Shown in pieces: positions 1 through 10,621 of a stretch of DNA of 64,000 nucleotides; within the stretch, counting starts at the first letter, position 1; each line of letters opens with the position of its first letter. A program made the position numbers and the translations under genes. The DNA comes from Amphiura filiformis. Lineage: Eukaryota; Echinodermata; Ophiuroidea; Amphilepidida; Amphiuridae. The stretch covers positions 44,905,613-44,969,612 of the forward strand of contig NC_092637.1 in assembly GCF_039555335.1 (NCBI RefSeq), read 5' to 3'. The notes under the pieces were generated by a model that searched no databases, was not told where the DNA came from, and saw nothing but the letters and a program-made list of their open reading frames with translations.

Positions 1-320
1 CCTCATGGACGCTATTTTCTCCCGCCTTTTTATCTGTTGCAACATGAGTCGGTCACGTTTCGACAGCATGTGCTATCGGCATGATCGGAGTTGTTTTTCA
101 CAATCTCTGACACTCATGTCTAACTGAAATTGTCCAATTCCCATATTTAGGAAGAGGTGGTTAATTACACATTTGATTTTAAGTTTTTACAACTTAAAAA
201 TTGTCGGGCGGCTTCCCGAATCTGAATTGACATATTTACATAGATCTGTCTCCACCGACCTCTGACCCTCGAGATCGGTTTCTACTCCAATCTAATGGTT
301 TTCTGAACTATTTGATGTCA
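1..320. other. Left edge, no gene recognised
   Basis: This stretch lies downstream of the minus-strand gag, where protease and reverse transcriptase would be expected. No open frame or protease/RT motif is visible. Either pol was lost or the element was cut here. Confidence 0.5.
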
Positions 321-1451
321 TTACTGAGCGGCATTCTGGGGTAGGCCTACACCCTGTGCCCTGCAATATCTTTGTATATGACCTTGCTTGCCACACTTAT
401 AGCATGTATAGCTTTTGTGTGTGTTGAAATTGTTGTGAGGTCTTTGCCCGCTATTTGTACTCTCACCAGCACGTTGAGTTTGCTGAGCAGCCTTATTCTC
501 TGATTGATTAATAGCCAACTTTTGGACCATTGTAACCAGGGTGGTTAACAGCTCTTCAGTTTTGTCGGGGGTGGATGTTTCTACCATTCCGACCGCCCTA
601 ACACGACCAAATCCTGATGCTCTTTGGTTTTCGGCCTTTTTAAAAGCCTCACACTCGACTGCAATTTCAAGCGCATCATCGAGGGTTTTAGGCCTTGCTT
701 GGAAAATTTTCCAGCGAAGGTCTGTGTCTTGTAGCGCATCTAGGAACTGATCTTTGGCTAAGCTGTCTTGTAAGGCAAATGGTGCATCTGGATATGCATA
801 TTTTGCTATACGGCGTAAGTTCTGAGCCAGTTCTGGGAGACTCTCGTCTTTTTTTCGCATCCTATTTTTAAGGAGCGTTCTGTTGAGCTCGGCTTTGTTT
901 TCAGAACAGAACCGTCTTTCAAGTGCACCTACTATAGCTTTATAGTAGTGTCTTGATCTTTCATCAAGATCACTTAAAACTGCTCTCGCAACTCCTCTCA
1001 AACTACTGGCCAGGTATATGGCCTTGGCATCTTGTTGCCAGTTGTTTAGTTCGGTTATTAGCTCAAACTGTGTCAAATAGTCTGGCAACGGTGTAGTGCC
1101 ATCATAAGTTGATGGTTTCATCAATGGTTTTGATGACCTACACTCATTATACGGCATTACCGTACTGGATATGTACGGGCCATGTGAGGGTAAAAACCCT
1201 TCCTCTGATTCACGGGGTGACTCAGGGTGTGTGTGTTTGGGTCTTGTAGACTCCAAATCAAAGTCAAGGTAACTCGTTCCTGTAGGTCTTGGCCTACTTT
1301 TATAAGCGTTTTCGCTCATTTGTGGAACATTTCGGCTTTTTATTTCATCAAGCCTTACCTTGCTTTGTTCTAAGAACTCACGAAAATCCGTACCATTATA
1401 ACCTCCGGTAGCGCCGGTAGGTTCATCCATGGAGGTGGTAGCTACCTCCAT
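321..1451 (-). CDS. Gag-like protein of an LTR retrotransposon
   Basis: The 376-residue frame starts at the ATG at 1451, about 30 bases inside a primer-binding site, and stops at 321. Residues 115-275 have the helical retrotransposon-gag pattern (substrate stretch starting PSTYDGT, then YLASSLRG, ALERRF, a LPELAQNLRRIAKYAYP block and DQFLDAL). A single CCHC zinc knuckle follows near the C-terminus (C350, C353, H358, C363). In this family Gag forms the cytoplasmic particle and the knuckle binds element RNA. The layout (LTR, primer site, short leader, gag) fits Ty3/Gypsy-type elements. The gag frame is intact, but no pol follows it before the window ends. The PBS and knuckle make this a retroelement rather than a domesticated host gene, though domestication cannot be excluded from the frame alone. 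Confidence 0.88.
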   Translation of the reverse strand: MEVATTSMDEPTGATGGYNGTDFREFLEQSKVRLDEIKSRNVPQMSENAYKSRPRPTGTSYLDFDLESTRPKHTHPESPRESEEGFLPSHGPYISSTVMPYNECRSSKPLMKPSTYDGTTPLPDYLTQFELITELNNWQQDAKAIYLASSLRGVARAVLSDLDERSRHYYKAIVGALERRFCSENKAELNRTLLKNRMRKKDESLPELAQNLRRIAKYAYPDAPFALQDSLAKDQFLDALQDTDLRWKIFQARPKTLDDALEIAVECEAFKKAENQRASGFGRVRAVGMVETSTPDKTEELLTTLVTMVQKLAINQSENKAAQQTQRAGESTNSGQRPHNNFNTHKSYTCYKCGKQGHIQRYCRAQGVGLPQNAAQ

Positions 1452-1480
1452 GGTTCATCCATGATTTCGGAAAAAGGCAT

Positions 1481-1503
1481 CGAAATCTCACCGCTGCTCA
1501 CCA
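1481..1503 (-). other. Primer-binding site, tRNA-Leu type
   Basis: Read on the plus strand, these bases resemble the 3' end of a tRNA-Leu (T-loop-like CGAAATC, then CACCGCTGC and a terminal CCA). The minus strand is therefore complementary to a tRNA 3' end, as a reverse-transcription primer site should be. One extra base sits between CACCGCTGC and CACCA. The site is directly followed at 1505 by TG, the expected inverted end of an LTR (..CA on the minus strand). Confidence 0.7.
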
Positions 1504-1504
1504 G

Positions 1505-2200
1505 TGTAATGATTTTTCCTCAACGGGGTATTGGTACGGATTCCGGTTTAACACGAATAACAACATAAAGTGGAGCAAAAGACAAATCAAATACGGTATC
1601 ACAAAGAAAGACAATTTATTCACAATATAAGAAACCTAAGTGACAAAAACCGCTGTATGAATCGTCATGTCATTAAAATAATGGTAAGTCGTACAGTGAT
1701 GCACAGAAAGAAAAGTACGTGTTCAAATGACAAGCTCCGAAACAAAAGTGATGACAGACTGTTGCTGAGGCACGTACGCCAGGCGCCAAAAAGTAAAGCC
1801 TGCCCTCCTCAACAACAGTACAGCCAATCAGGAACGTCGCCACGAGAGGGCGACGCAACTTTCCGTCTACCAGGCCGTGCATAAATGCGTCTACCTTTCG
1901 CCGCAATAAGCGTACCAAAAAGAGAGACACATTAGCAACCATGCAGAAGGGAAGTATGGGGATAATTAACATCGCAATTAGCATTAATTAATCATAAAAC
2001 AAGGAATAATTTGGTTATCATAAAGATAAAATAGCCAGAAAACGCCAATTCAGAATGTGCGCCCTGTGCATACTGAAGCAAATACGTCATGATCATGCGC
2101 GAGTCGATCGGTCAACAAACTCTCCAGGTCAATGTCCGTTCGTCAGTCAAAGGCGACGCATTTTTGCATCGCCAAAGTCACTCAATTTGAAGTAAGCTTA
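1505..2200 (-). mobile_element. LTR of the gag-bearing element, outer boundary uncertain
   Basis: The inner LTR edge is set by the primer site ending at 1503. A minus-strand AATAAA at 1615-1620 lies about 110 bases from this edge, a plausible R/U5 distance. The outer edge is not visible because the partner LTR lies outside the window or is gone; 2200 is an estimate. The short open frames inside have no recognisable product. Confidence 0.45.
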
Positions 2201-2707
2201 AATGTACAAGTAAAAAGGTAAAGCCTGAAAAAGACAGGGAGACACCCGTAGGCTCAGGGCATTTCAATAGTAATAACATTAGACTTTTTAAATATTAAAA
2301 CGACTGGATGTGAAAGAATAATTTAAATAATTGCCTACGAGCTGTCTTTTCATTATTTCGCGGTACGTGAGCATTCGCGTGGGGAATTGGACTAAAAACT
2401 ACTTTTTAACATCAATATTTGAGGTACAAACTCTTCGATAGCTCAAAATCCATATCAGAAGATCGTTTTATGGGTGTCCAGGAAGCCATCGTATGAATTC
2501 AGGACCTGGAACTGCTAGTTAAATCGAGGTAATTGATGAAAAAACAAGTGCCAGATTTTCACGAAACCGTGTGAATATTGAATTACCAAATTGACGACAC
2601 TTAAAATTTTATTTAGGCCGGTCTACATTGTAGAAAATTATAGTCATGATAGTACATTTGTATAATACACTCCCTCATGCCTCTGCTCCGGGAGTACACT
2701 GATCTAA
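2200..2707. other. Gene-free stretch, nothing recognised
   Basis: AT-rich unique-looking DNA between the LTR and the first MITE. No open frame or clear repeat was seen. Confidence 0.4.
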
Positions 2708-2983
2708 GGGACCGTTCACAAACACTTGTAAGGGGGGGGGGGCCTGATGCAAAAAAATTTCATTGCAACATTTTTTCGGGCCGCCCCTTTACAGACCTCA
2801 AAAATTTCAGGGCCCCCTTTTTGGCATGAAAATTATGGGTCAACCCCAAAAAAAAGCATGTAAAATCAATTTTCCCAGGAAAATTTGTGGTCATTTTTGT
2901 CAGCCCCCCTAGGAGGGTCAAAAAATTTCAGGGCCCCCCCTTTTTGCATCAGGCCCCCCTAACAAGTGTTTGTGAACGGTCCC
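2708..2983. mobile_element. MITE with about 45-bp terminal inverted repeats
   Basis: The left end GGGACCGTTCACAAACACTT is repeated in inverse orientation at the right end (AAGTGTTTGTGAACGGTCCC). The inverted match continues through a poly-G/poly-C tract and GCCTGATGCAAAAA / TTTTTGCATCAGGC. The interior is G-rich and C-rich runs with no coding capacity. No convincing target-site duplication was found. Confidence 0.85.
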
Positions 2984-3750
2984 AAAAATACTAAAATAGC
3001 ATCGCTCCTTACTACTTCATGCCACGGCACAGTTCGATGACATCTCCATACTTTATCATTAATTTTATGGACCTGGGCTGGCTGGGGGGGGTGGGAGTAA
3101 AATTGGTGGTGGGGGCGAGAATTTGTTGGCAAGCCCCAATAAAAAAAAAAAGTGGAGAGGAAACAATTTTATATTGGCACATCGTCGGCCGTATCACATA
3201 CTGACGTATTTGACATTTTTGATAAAATTGGTATATTTAATTAGTTTGTTAGGGGCTGTGCAATAATTATGAGCCCTGGGGGGAGGGTAAAATTGGGGGC
3301 AAGCAATTTTTGGCAAGCTGAGAAGGGGGGCAAGTGGTTTTTGGCACACAAAGGCTTAGGAAAACCTTACGGAGACGCTTTAATATGGTCATTTTCACGG
3401 TAAAGGGTGTAACTTTGGATTTTTAACATTTTGATCCGTAGTGTTGTCATAAAGCCACAGAATTCCATGATTTTTGGCCACATAAGTCATCTAGTAAGCA
3501 GCTACCTTGGGTAGCATAATCATCTTCGGGAGTTACTGCGTTCAGTTTTAGCAGGCTTAAATGTACCTAATATTGCCATTTTGAAAAACTATAAAAAACA
3601 GTAACATTTTTATAAAACCCTGTGTTTTCTTCAGTTCATGGATAATTTTTCTTATCCTGAAAGTACGGTCATATGTTCAGTAAACACTGCCACATTAGAT
3701 TTAATTGTGAACAGCCCTGTATTTTTGAGAACCGGACTTTGAGATTAGTC

Positions 3751-4713
3751 GTTTCGAGGCTTCATTTTCCGTTAACAATTGTTAACAAACTTTGTGGGTA
3801 TAGCTTTGGTTCATAATTCTTGGTTATTTCTTCACTTCTTCTTGATTCATAACAGTTGATATCTTAACTTGAAATGGGTAACAAAATTAGTCGATTTGCA
3901 AGCTTTTAAAATTTTTATAAAATCTTGACTTCAAAGAGCCGCTTTTTCCGTTAACTTTTTGAAGCCTCCGAAACAAACTGTTCAGCAAGCTTGGGCAAAT
4001 ATAAATAAAAGAGCTCATCCAATCTATTTATCAAAATGTAGCAAAGTAGATCCTCAAGTCACTTGTTTTTAAATCATGGAGATATCACCGTTTGAAAATG
4101 GGACCCAATACAAACTTTCCGTTAACAATTGAAGCCCCCCGAAACAAACGAAGCCTCCGAAACAACAATAAGGTTAATTATCATCTATGCATATATAAAT
4201 TGGTGTGTTCCATATTGATATCTGCATTGTAATTGTTACATGATATGTGCAGAATGTCATAAATTTAAAAAAAAATTGATATTATGGTTAATGTTTGAAA
4301 AATATACTGATACCCAAGAAAGCCTGTTTCGGAGGCTTCACCTGCAAATAACACCATACTTAACAAATGGGTGAAAAAATTACCATGTTATAAATCTACA
4401 ATATCTGCCGCATAGAATCACTCATTCAATACACACAAGAAAATAACAGCTTAGATGATCCCAACAGTGTTGTTTTCAAAAAAACTACTTCTGCAATGTT
4501 TAACCATTGTTAACATGAAGCCTCCGAAACAAAAAAAATGACTTGCTGTGATAATTCAATTTTTGTCACAACTGAAATTTAATACTTAGAAGCAAAGCAT
4601 GAAAATTGGTAATTGTGATATTTTTAACCTATTTTTTCATGTCAACTTGAAGTAGTTAGCCAAATATTTTACTTTTATGATCACCTGTGTTGTTAACTGA
4701 AGCCTCCGAAACA
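3751..4713. repeat. Spaced GAAGCCTCCGAAACA motif array
   Basis: The 15-mer GAAGCCTCCGAAACA, or a one- to two-base variant, occurs at about 3751 (inverse), 3961, 4131, 4150, 4325 (inverse), 4517 and 4699. Several copies are preceded within 1-8 bases by GTTAAC. Centre-to-centre spacing is mostly 170-210 bp. The array lies inside the 3252-5793 transposon, so these may be subterminal transposase-binding repeats; that role is inference. Confidence 0.7.
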
Positions 4714-4858
4714 CAAATCGCTTGAATTGCCAATTCTAAAAAATAACTTCAATTTCTGTGAAACTTGGCTGGGAGGTTCCTTTCATCAAGTAGTATTTGT
4801 ACATAAAGTTAGACATTCAAATTATTTTAGGAACCCAATTAAAACTTAAAAAATATGT

Positions 4859-5218
4859 TTAAGGGGGTACTACACCCCTGCCCAATTTTGTGCCTATTTT
4901 TGCATTTTTCTCAAAAATTATGGCGCATTGGGGACAAGTAAGATATGTATATTATAGGGGCAAGGACTACAACTACTGCACTGGAAATTTTATTTCAGCA
5001 CAGCCAACAGTTGTGGAGTTACAGTCAAAAATGAGGGAAAACCAATATTTGATCAATAAATCAATAACTACTTGCTTTGTGTTCCTGTATTTTCAGTACA
5101 GTAGTTGTAGTCCTTGCCCCTATAATATACATATCTTACTTGTCACCAATGTGCTATAATTTTTGAGAAAATGGCAAAAATAGGCGCAAAATTGGACAGG
5201 GGTGTAGTACCCCCTTAA
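4859..5218. mobile_element. TTAA-flanked MITE, copy 1 of 3
   Basis: The element is bounded by TTAA on both sides with TIRs starting GGGGGTACTACACCCC. The interior is itself nearly palindromic (CAAGGACTACAACTACTGCA against CAGTAGTTGTAGTCCTTGCC). Related copies lie at 28258-28616 and 46157-46520. A TTAA target duplication is the hallmark of the piggyBac superfamily, so this is probably a piggyBac-driven MITE. Confidence 0.85.
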
Positions 5219-6325
5219 GGTTGGGAAATCTCCATTGCAAATGACCCTTGATGTTAAAAATTTTCAAAATTGCAATTACAAACATAGCAAAACATGGTAT
5301 AAAATTTAACTTATATCTGTTGACTTACTTTGGAATGGGATTTCACATGTATTCCAGCTTTCATGTCATAATTTTCTGAGCTTATGTAAAATACATTTTT
5401 TCTTAGATTTTAACCAAAATGTTATGGAAATGTCAAATTTTTTATTAGAAATCAAAAGATTTAAGCCTTGAAACATTATGTTACTGGAATTTAAGTTGCT
5501 TCTACATGTATGCATGATTACAGTAAACAGAAACATATTTAAGTGGTTTGAAATTTTGACCCTAAAAATCAAAAGTTACACCCTTTACTGTGAAAATGAC
5601 CATATGCAAATTTTCCTGCTTGCTGCGCTCGCAACATTATACATGTATAGACCATTTAGGTTTGCAAATTGGGATCCCAAAAATTTGGCATTTGCAAGGG
5701 GTGGGGCAAAGATTTTTTGGCGGGCCGAGAGAGGGGGCAAGTGATTTTTGGATGGGCTGAGAGGGGGGTGGCTCATAATTATTGCACACCCCCTTTATAT
5801 ATATTCACCAAAAACCATGCCTCAAAGTGGCTTAATTAGTAACTATATTAATTTAATTATGTCATATTTACAAAACCTTGAAATGTCTGCATCACATAAT
5901 GACGTATTTGCCGATCACCTATACTGCGCAAGCCCAGTATATCGTATCTGCAATTTGAAGAATTTGCCGTTTTCACATACGTATTTGACTCTGTCATGCA
6001 CGGCAAAATTGCTGTTTTGTCCTTTTCACGTGTATACTAATGTACTTGCGCAACTGTTTCACATAATGACGTATTTGCACGACGTATTTGTCATTCGAAC
6101 GGCGAAATTGACATTGGTCCTTTTGCAGAATAAGTTATGCTCGATAAGTGAATTATATTGAACATATGGAATATTTGCATTTATATGGTACTGTTAACCT
6201 GGTTTTAATCGACAATGATATTTTAATCAAGATTATGCAGCAAATGAAAATCGCTAGATTTTCAAGTTTGATTTTCTCGAAATGCGTATTTTGCAAATAC
6301 GTTAGTATGTGATACGGCCGACGAT

Positions 6326-6986
6326 ATACTCATTAGCAGGGTTTAAAGATTTTGACGGCAAAATGTGGTATAAACCCACAGAAAGCTCATAAACATTAAT
6401 GAATCATTTGACATATTTTTTGCCTCATCAAATACCGTACTTAAAATGAAAACATTTTGGATTTGATATATGCACTAAGTGCACTAATGAAAATCCATAC
6501 ATATAATTTCTAAATGTTACTTACCAAATCTTGCCATGAAATTATTTTTGTGACATGTAATAATTTGTTTTGAGATGAAAAAAGTGAAACATTTATCAGT
6601 GTTTAGTTTTTGCCAATTTTGCCGGCAAAAACTGTACCGCGGTTAAAACCACGTTTTTTTCCACCTGCGGCAAAAACCTGCGAACCCTGAGTAGTAGGAT
6701 ATTTCACATGGAAATTATTTTGTTTAAATTAAAAAGGTGATTATTTAACTTAAAAAATGAGAGGTCAACCTTGCTCGAGTAGTCCAGCCATGAATTTGCT
6801 CACCGATGAGCTTCACATTCAAGGCTAGAGACCGTTGCTTTCTAATTCTAGATGGATTCGATGAAGCATGACACTATGTAAAGCAATGGAAATTCAGAAG
6901 TAAATATATCCGATCACGACAGGAGATCGCATCAAAAATGTTGCTAATTTTGCACTTTAACCAAATTTAAGGGATGCCAGATATCC
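6326..6986. other. Gene-free stretch with a possible degraded MITE
   Basis: GCAGGGTTTAAAGATTTTG near 6338 and GCGAACCCTGAGTAG near 6680 are loosely inverse. Between them GGCAAAA-type motifs recur in both orientations. This may be a decayed TIR element; nothing coding is seen. Confidence 0.3.
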
Positions 6987-6994
6987 TACAATTG

Positions 6995-7301
6995 CAAGCC
7001 TTGAAATAAGCAGGCACTGGGAGCAAATTTGCTCTTGTAAAGCCACCAAATGCTCCTGGTCTTTTTAAAATTGATATGAACCAGGAGCGATTTTCTAAAA
7101 CAAATTGCTCCTGGTTCCAGTTTTGCACTTGATCCAGTAGTGCTGGTATACTGTATTGTACATGCAGAAAAGGATTTAATATTTGAAAATTGCTCCTGTT
7201 TCTTCAGAAATTGCTCCTGGTTCTTGTAAATCCCAGTGAACCAGGAGCAATGTTCAAAAAACAAATTGCTCCTGGTTCCAGTCTGCTTATTTCAAGGCTT
7301 G
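6995..7301. mobile_element. hAT-like MITE with 8-bp target duplication
   Basis: TIRs begin CAAGCCTTGAAATAAGCAG and end CTGCTTATTTCAAGGCTTG. The 8-bp duplication TACAATTG flanks the element exactly (6987-6994 and 7302-7309), as expected for hAT-superfamily insertions. The interior repeats TTGCTCCTGGTTC / GAACCAGGAGCAA several times in both orientations. It is 307 bp and non-coding. Confidence 0.88.
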
Positions 7302-7602
7302 TACAATTGTATTTGTAGGATTTCCTAATTTTTGTTACCCCCAAAAAAAGTTTTTTCCCACTTTTTGCTTACTCCATATTTCTGCACTTTAGTTTTATTT
7401 ATTTTCCGCCCATTTTGAGGCTTATTAGCGTACCCAAATTTGCGTGCTTTTCACTTCACTTCACAATCACTTAAGGCCACTGGCATCCTTGGTCAAGAAT
7501 GTGTAGAGTGTAAATATTTCTCGAGTGCCTCCCCGGGGTGCCTCTTTCCCCAAAAAATTTGAATTGACATTTGACACAAACCATTTTTTCGCCTCATTTT
7601 CT

Positions 7603-7695
7603 TACAAGGTGTTTTCGCTGGATTCACTCTGATTTTCAAAGAAGTTTTTTGAATGGTGAAGACATCAAGACATGAAGTTTCCCACCTGCGTTACG
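7603..7695 (+). other. Possible non-coding exon with GTAAGT donor, copy A
   Basis: A stretch after TTCTTACAAG runs into the strong donor GTAAGT at 7696. It resembles 8735-8804 (shared GCCTCATTTT/GTCTCATTTT, ACAAGG/TCAAGG, AGAAGTTNTTTGAATGGTG). These could be duplicated 5'-UTR exons of the downstream zinc-finger gene, but they could equally be repeat DNA with chance splice signals. Confidence 0.25.
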
Positions 7696-7861
7696 GTAAG
7701 TCATATTTGATTTGACCTGAAATTTGTCACAGATAGGTAAATAATAGATAATTAGATATAGATAAGTTTTCTGGATTAATACAGATAATTCCAGATTTTT
7801 TGGAATTGGTTGATGATATTTCATCATAAAAAGAGCACAGAAAAAATATATATACCGTATT

Positions 7862-8892
7862 GTCTGTAATAAACGCCTCGGAGGGTGTTGCATTTTTCCA
7901 AAGGGGGGGGGGGGCGTTTATGGAAGGTGAATTGTCAGTTAAAAAAACTTTAAAATGGGGTTAAATTTCCCGATGGTGCTCCTGTAGAAAGGAGGGATTT
8001 ACGGCTATACTATGTCTAGTATTATGGCGACGCCCATGGGGAAATATCATTTTCGTGGTAAATACAATGTACATCAAAATTATACCTGTAAGTGCATCAT
8101 CAAGCAAAAATAACGGTAACAGTGATCCTCACATACACTATTTCTCTGTCCCTTGAGTTCTCTAAAAAGATCATACCTGTAGCAAGCGCTCACACCTTTT
8201 TGCAGATTCTTTTCAACAGTTACTTCACATGTACATGTACATCCATCCCTGTTGTCAATATTTACCAAAAATGTGGAATTTTCAATGATTTTGTTGTTGG
8301 GGGAGGGGGTTGTTCGGCAGTGATGATGATGACCCTGTTTTCCTCTTCAGGGATTGTTTCTAATGTCATGGTAACACCAAGGTGTAGAGTGTATACATTG
8401 CTTTGCCTTAAGTTCAGAAGTTACATGTGTATTTTGCTGGTAGCAGTATCAAATCGTGGGTGAAAAGTTAATTGCGCAGAGCATACACACACACACACAT
8501 ACAAGGATGATTTGTTGGCATGCGCGCAGTGCAACCGCAAACAAGTATTGACGTGAATTGTTTCATCATCCTGCACTTGAGTGTTTTGTAAACCCTAAAT
8601 GCATACATGTATGTAAGTACATGTATGTGGTTGCCCTTGTTGTGGTCATCATGCATATAATACAGTGAATTTCCTGAGTACCCCTCCTAGCAAAGGTTTT
8701 TAATGACACCAACCATTTGTTTTGTCTCATTTTGTTTCAAGGTTTTACTGAGTTTTCGTAGAAGTTCTTTGATGGTGTAGAGTTGTACTACCATTGAGTA
8801 AAAGGTAAGTCTAGTTTGCACAAAACCATAATATTTCATGGAGCACCAAATTTTTTTCGGGGGGAGGCATGCAGATAAAAAAAGTAAATGTT
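7862..8892. other. Gene-free stretch with low-complexity tracts
   Basis: It contains a G12 run near 7903, a (CA)n run at about 8486-8500 and a block around 8478-8535 (GCAGAGCATACACA then GCATGCGCGCAGTGCAAC) that recurs as a diverged copy near 27818-27875. No gene was recognised. Confidence 0.45.
8735..8804 (+). other. Possible non-coding exon with GTAAGT donor, copy B
   Basis: This is the second copy of the 7603-7695 block, ending at a GTAAGT donor at 8805. It has no open reading frame. The assignment rests only on splice-like signals and on conservation between the two copies. Confidence 0.22.
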
Positions 8893-9135
8893 GGCCTTTA
8901 TACAGTGTCTTTCACATGTATCAAAGCACTTTACATCTATTCCACTGTCGTTAGAATATGTCAGCTGCCATACAATGCCCAAGACATGCTCATACCTTTG
9001 GGTGGCGCTCAATGGACAAATTCATAACAGCTCCCCATTTCACCCCTGGGTAGAGAGAGGCAAGTTGCTCAAACTCACAACCCACCGATTGCAAGGCAGA
9101 GCCTGTATCACTGCACCACTTTGTCCAGGATGTAG
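8893..9135 (-). mobile_element. Diverged tRNA-derived SINE
   Basis: On the minus strand a tRNA-like head is visible: AGTGGTGCAGTGATACAGG in the A-box position, then GCCTTGCAA and a GAGTTTGAGCAAC B-box-like block. The tail has TTTGATACATGTGAAAG followed by a degraded form of the GCGCTATATAAA tail seen in the SINE at 10622-11046. It looks like an old copy of the same family. Confidence 0.5.
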
Positions 9136-10482
9136 AGTGATACTGGGAACAATGATGGTTTTTTTTTCAAATAAACTTTTAAATTTTTGCTCCCGCCCCC
9201 GCGGACACCCCTACTCCCACCCCCAAGTGGCATTTGCAATCAAGGCAGTGGCTGTGGAGGAAGTGGATTGATTCGATATTCACTGAAATAGTATTACTTT
9301 AAAATTGATGAAATGGTGCTATATGAAACCGGGTGGGACACATTCAATATTGAAGGTGACATGTATGTTGGGTTGCAATAAGCTTCCATTTCAGCATCGC
9401 TTTCACCCAAAGACCCCTATTTTTGATAATTCTGTGAGCACTCTATCATCTAATGACCCTTATTACTCATACATGTAGGATATGTCACACAAAGAGGCCA
9501 AATTTGTTTCAACTCCTGACTCATGTTCTCACCCCATGCTTCCATAAAGTGGCATCCGAAAATCCACCTCTCACCCCAATTTTCATCTGAAAACCCCTTA
9601 CTTTGGAAGTTTCAGCCTTGCACCTGTATCAATTTCATACGAGTGACCAAAAATCTGTTTGCATGTGTAGTGTATACAGGTAACAGAACTTCTAAGTTCC
9701 CCCCTAATACTTTTTTAAATAAGTCGAAAAATATTTTAAGAAATGTAAAAATGTAAAAAGATATATATAGCCCTGTTTGTTTTACCCCTGTGGGCCAATT
9801 TATATCGTCACACATCATTGCGTTCAGTCAAAATGGCTAATTATTTATGTAAGAAAAGAGACAGTTTTAAAAGTTGCACCTGAGCTCATAGCACAAGTTC
9901 TAAGTTGCCCCTAAATACTTTTTCAAATAAATCGAAAAATATTTGACGAAATGCAAACTTGTAAAAAGACATGTGTAGCCTTATTTGTTTTACACTTATG
10001 GAACAAATTATAGCGCCACGCGTCATTGCGTTCAATCACAATGGTTCATTATGTAAAAAAAGACCATTTTAAACTGTGTTAAAAGTTGCATCTAAGTCCA
10101 TAGGAGTCAACTCTCAAACAATTCAGCAGGCAAGGCCTATTCATGTGTTTGTTCAACAACTTTTCCCGTACCTTTGAACAGGCGCCAATCGTTGTTAATC
10201 CGTGATGAATCCCCAATTTGCCAGTAGCGTATACGCGAATGCACGTTAATGGAAGCGTGTGTACGCGAACCGCGTCAGAAATTTGCCATACCTGGAACTT
10301 GTGTGCGTAATATGTTGTTGTTTTCATTATTTTGGGGGAAGCGGCTAAATACTGCTCTTTTAATCTGTAGATCTTTTGCTGCTATCAACAGGAAAGCATC
10401 AACCTTCTCATGAAATAATTGTGTGAATTAGACGATATTTAGCTTGTTTTCGTTGTTGAAAGGGATTCGATCATGTTTCGCC

Positions 10483-10621
10483 GTTGTCCATCATCGATTA
10501 ACAACGATGCGTCTGCGTCGTTGCGTGATTTACTTCTCGAGGGCAGCTAAAGCTAAAGCTGCCCTCGTGAAGTAAACCACACAGACGACGCAGACCCATC
10601 GTTGTTAATCAGTGATGAACA
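10483..10621. repeat. Near-perfect hairpin of about 60-bp arms
   Basis: The left arm (ATTAACAACGATGCGTCTGC ... GAGGGCAGCTAAAG) is complementary to the right arm (CTGCCCTCGTGAAGTAAAC ... CATCGTTGTTAATCAGTGAT). The centre is a short AGCTAAAGCT stretch. It abuts the 3' tail of the adjacent SINE. Confidence 0.75.

Larger units (their letters stand above)
3252..5793. mobile_element. Nested 2.5-kb non-autonomous DNA transposon with long TIRs
   Basis: The ends GGGGCTGTGCAATAATTATG (left) and CATAATTATTGCACACCCC (right) are inverted copies. The inverted similarity extends inward about 190-240 bp, including ATGGTCATTTTCACGGTAAA at about 3386 against TTTACTGTGAAAATGACCAT at about 5585. The interior holds a periodic motif array and a further nested TTAA-flanked MITE. 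No coding region is recognisable. Confidence 0.75.
3181..6325. mobile_element. Outer inverted-repeat element of a three-level nest
   Basis: The left end ATCGTCGGCCGTATCACAT (3181) returns inverted at 6307-6325 (ATGTGATACGGCCGACGAT); the match continues inward through GACGTATTTG on the left and CAAATACGT on the right. Without the inserted 3252-5793 element it would be a MITE of about 600 bp. Its right part repeats CATAATGACGTATTTG-like motifs. No transposase is present. Confidence 0.75.

Noticed and set aside
1673..1984. Minus-strand frame of 103 codons next to gag
   Set aside because: It lies within the LTR where no coding is expected and shows no recognisable domain.
5748..6161. Plus-strand frame of 137 codons
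   Set aside because: It crosses the boundary of two nested transposons, so it cannot be an old gene.
8092..8463. Plus-strand frame of 123 codons with hydrophobic segments
   Set aside because: No domain, no codon bias and an overlapping shadow on the other strand; treated as chance.
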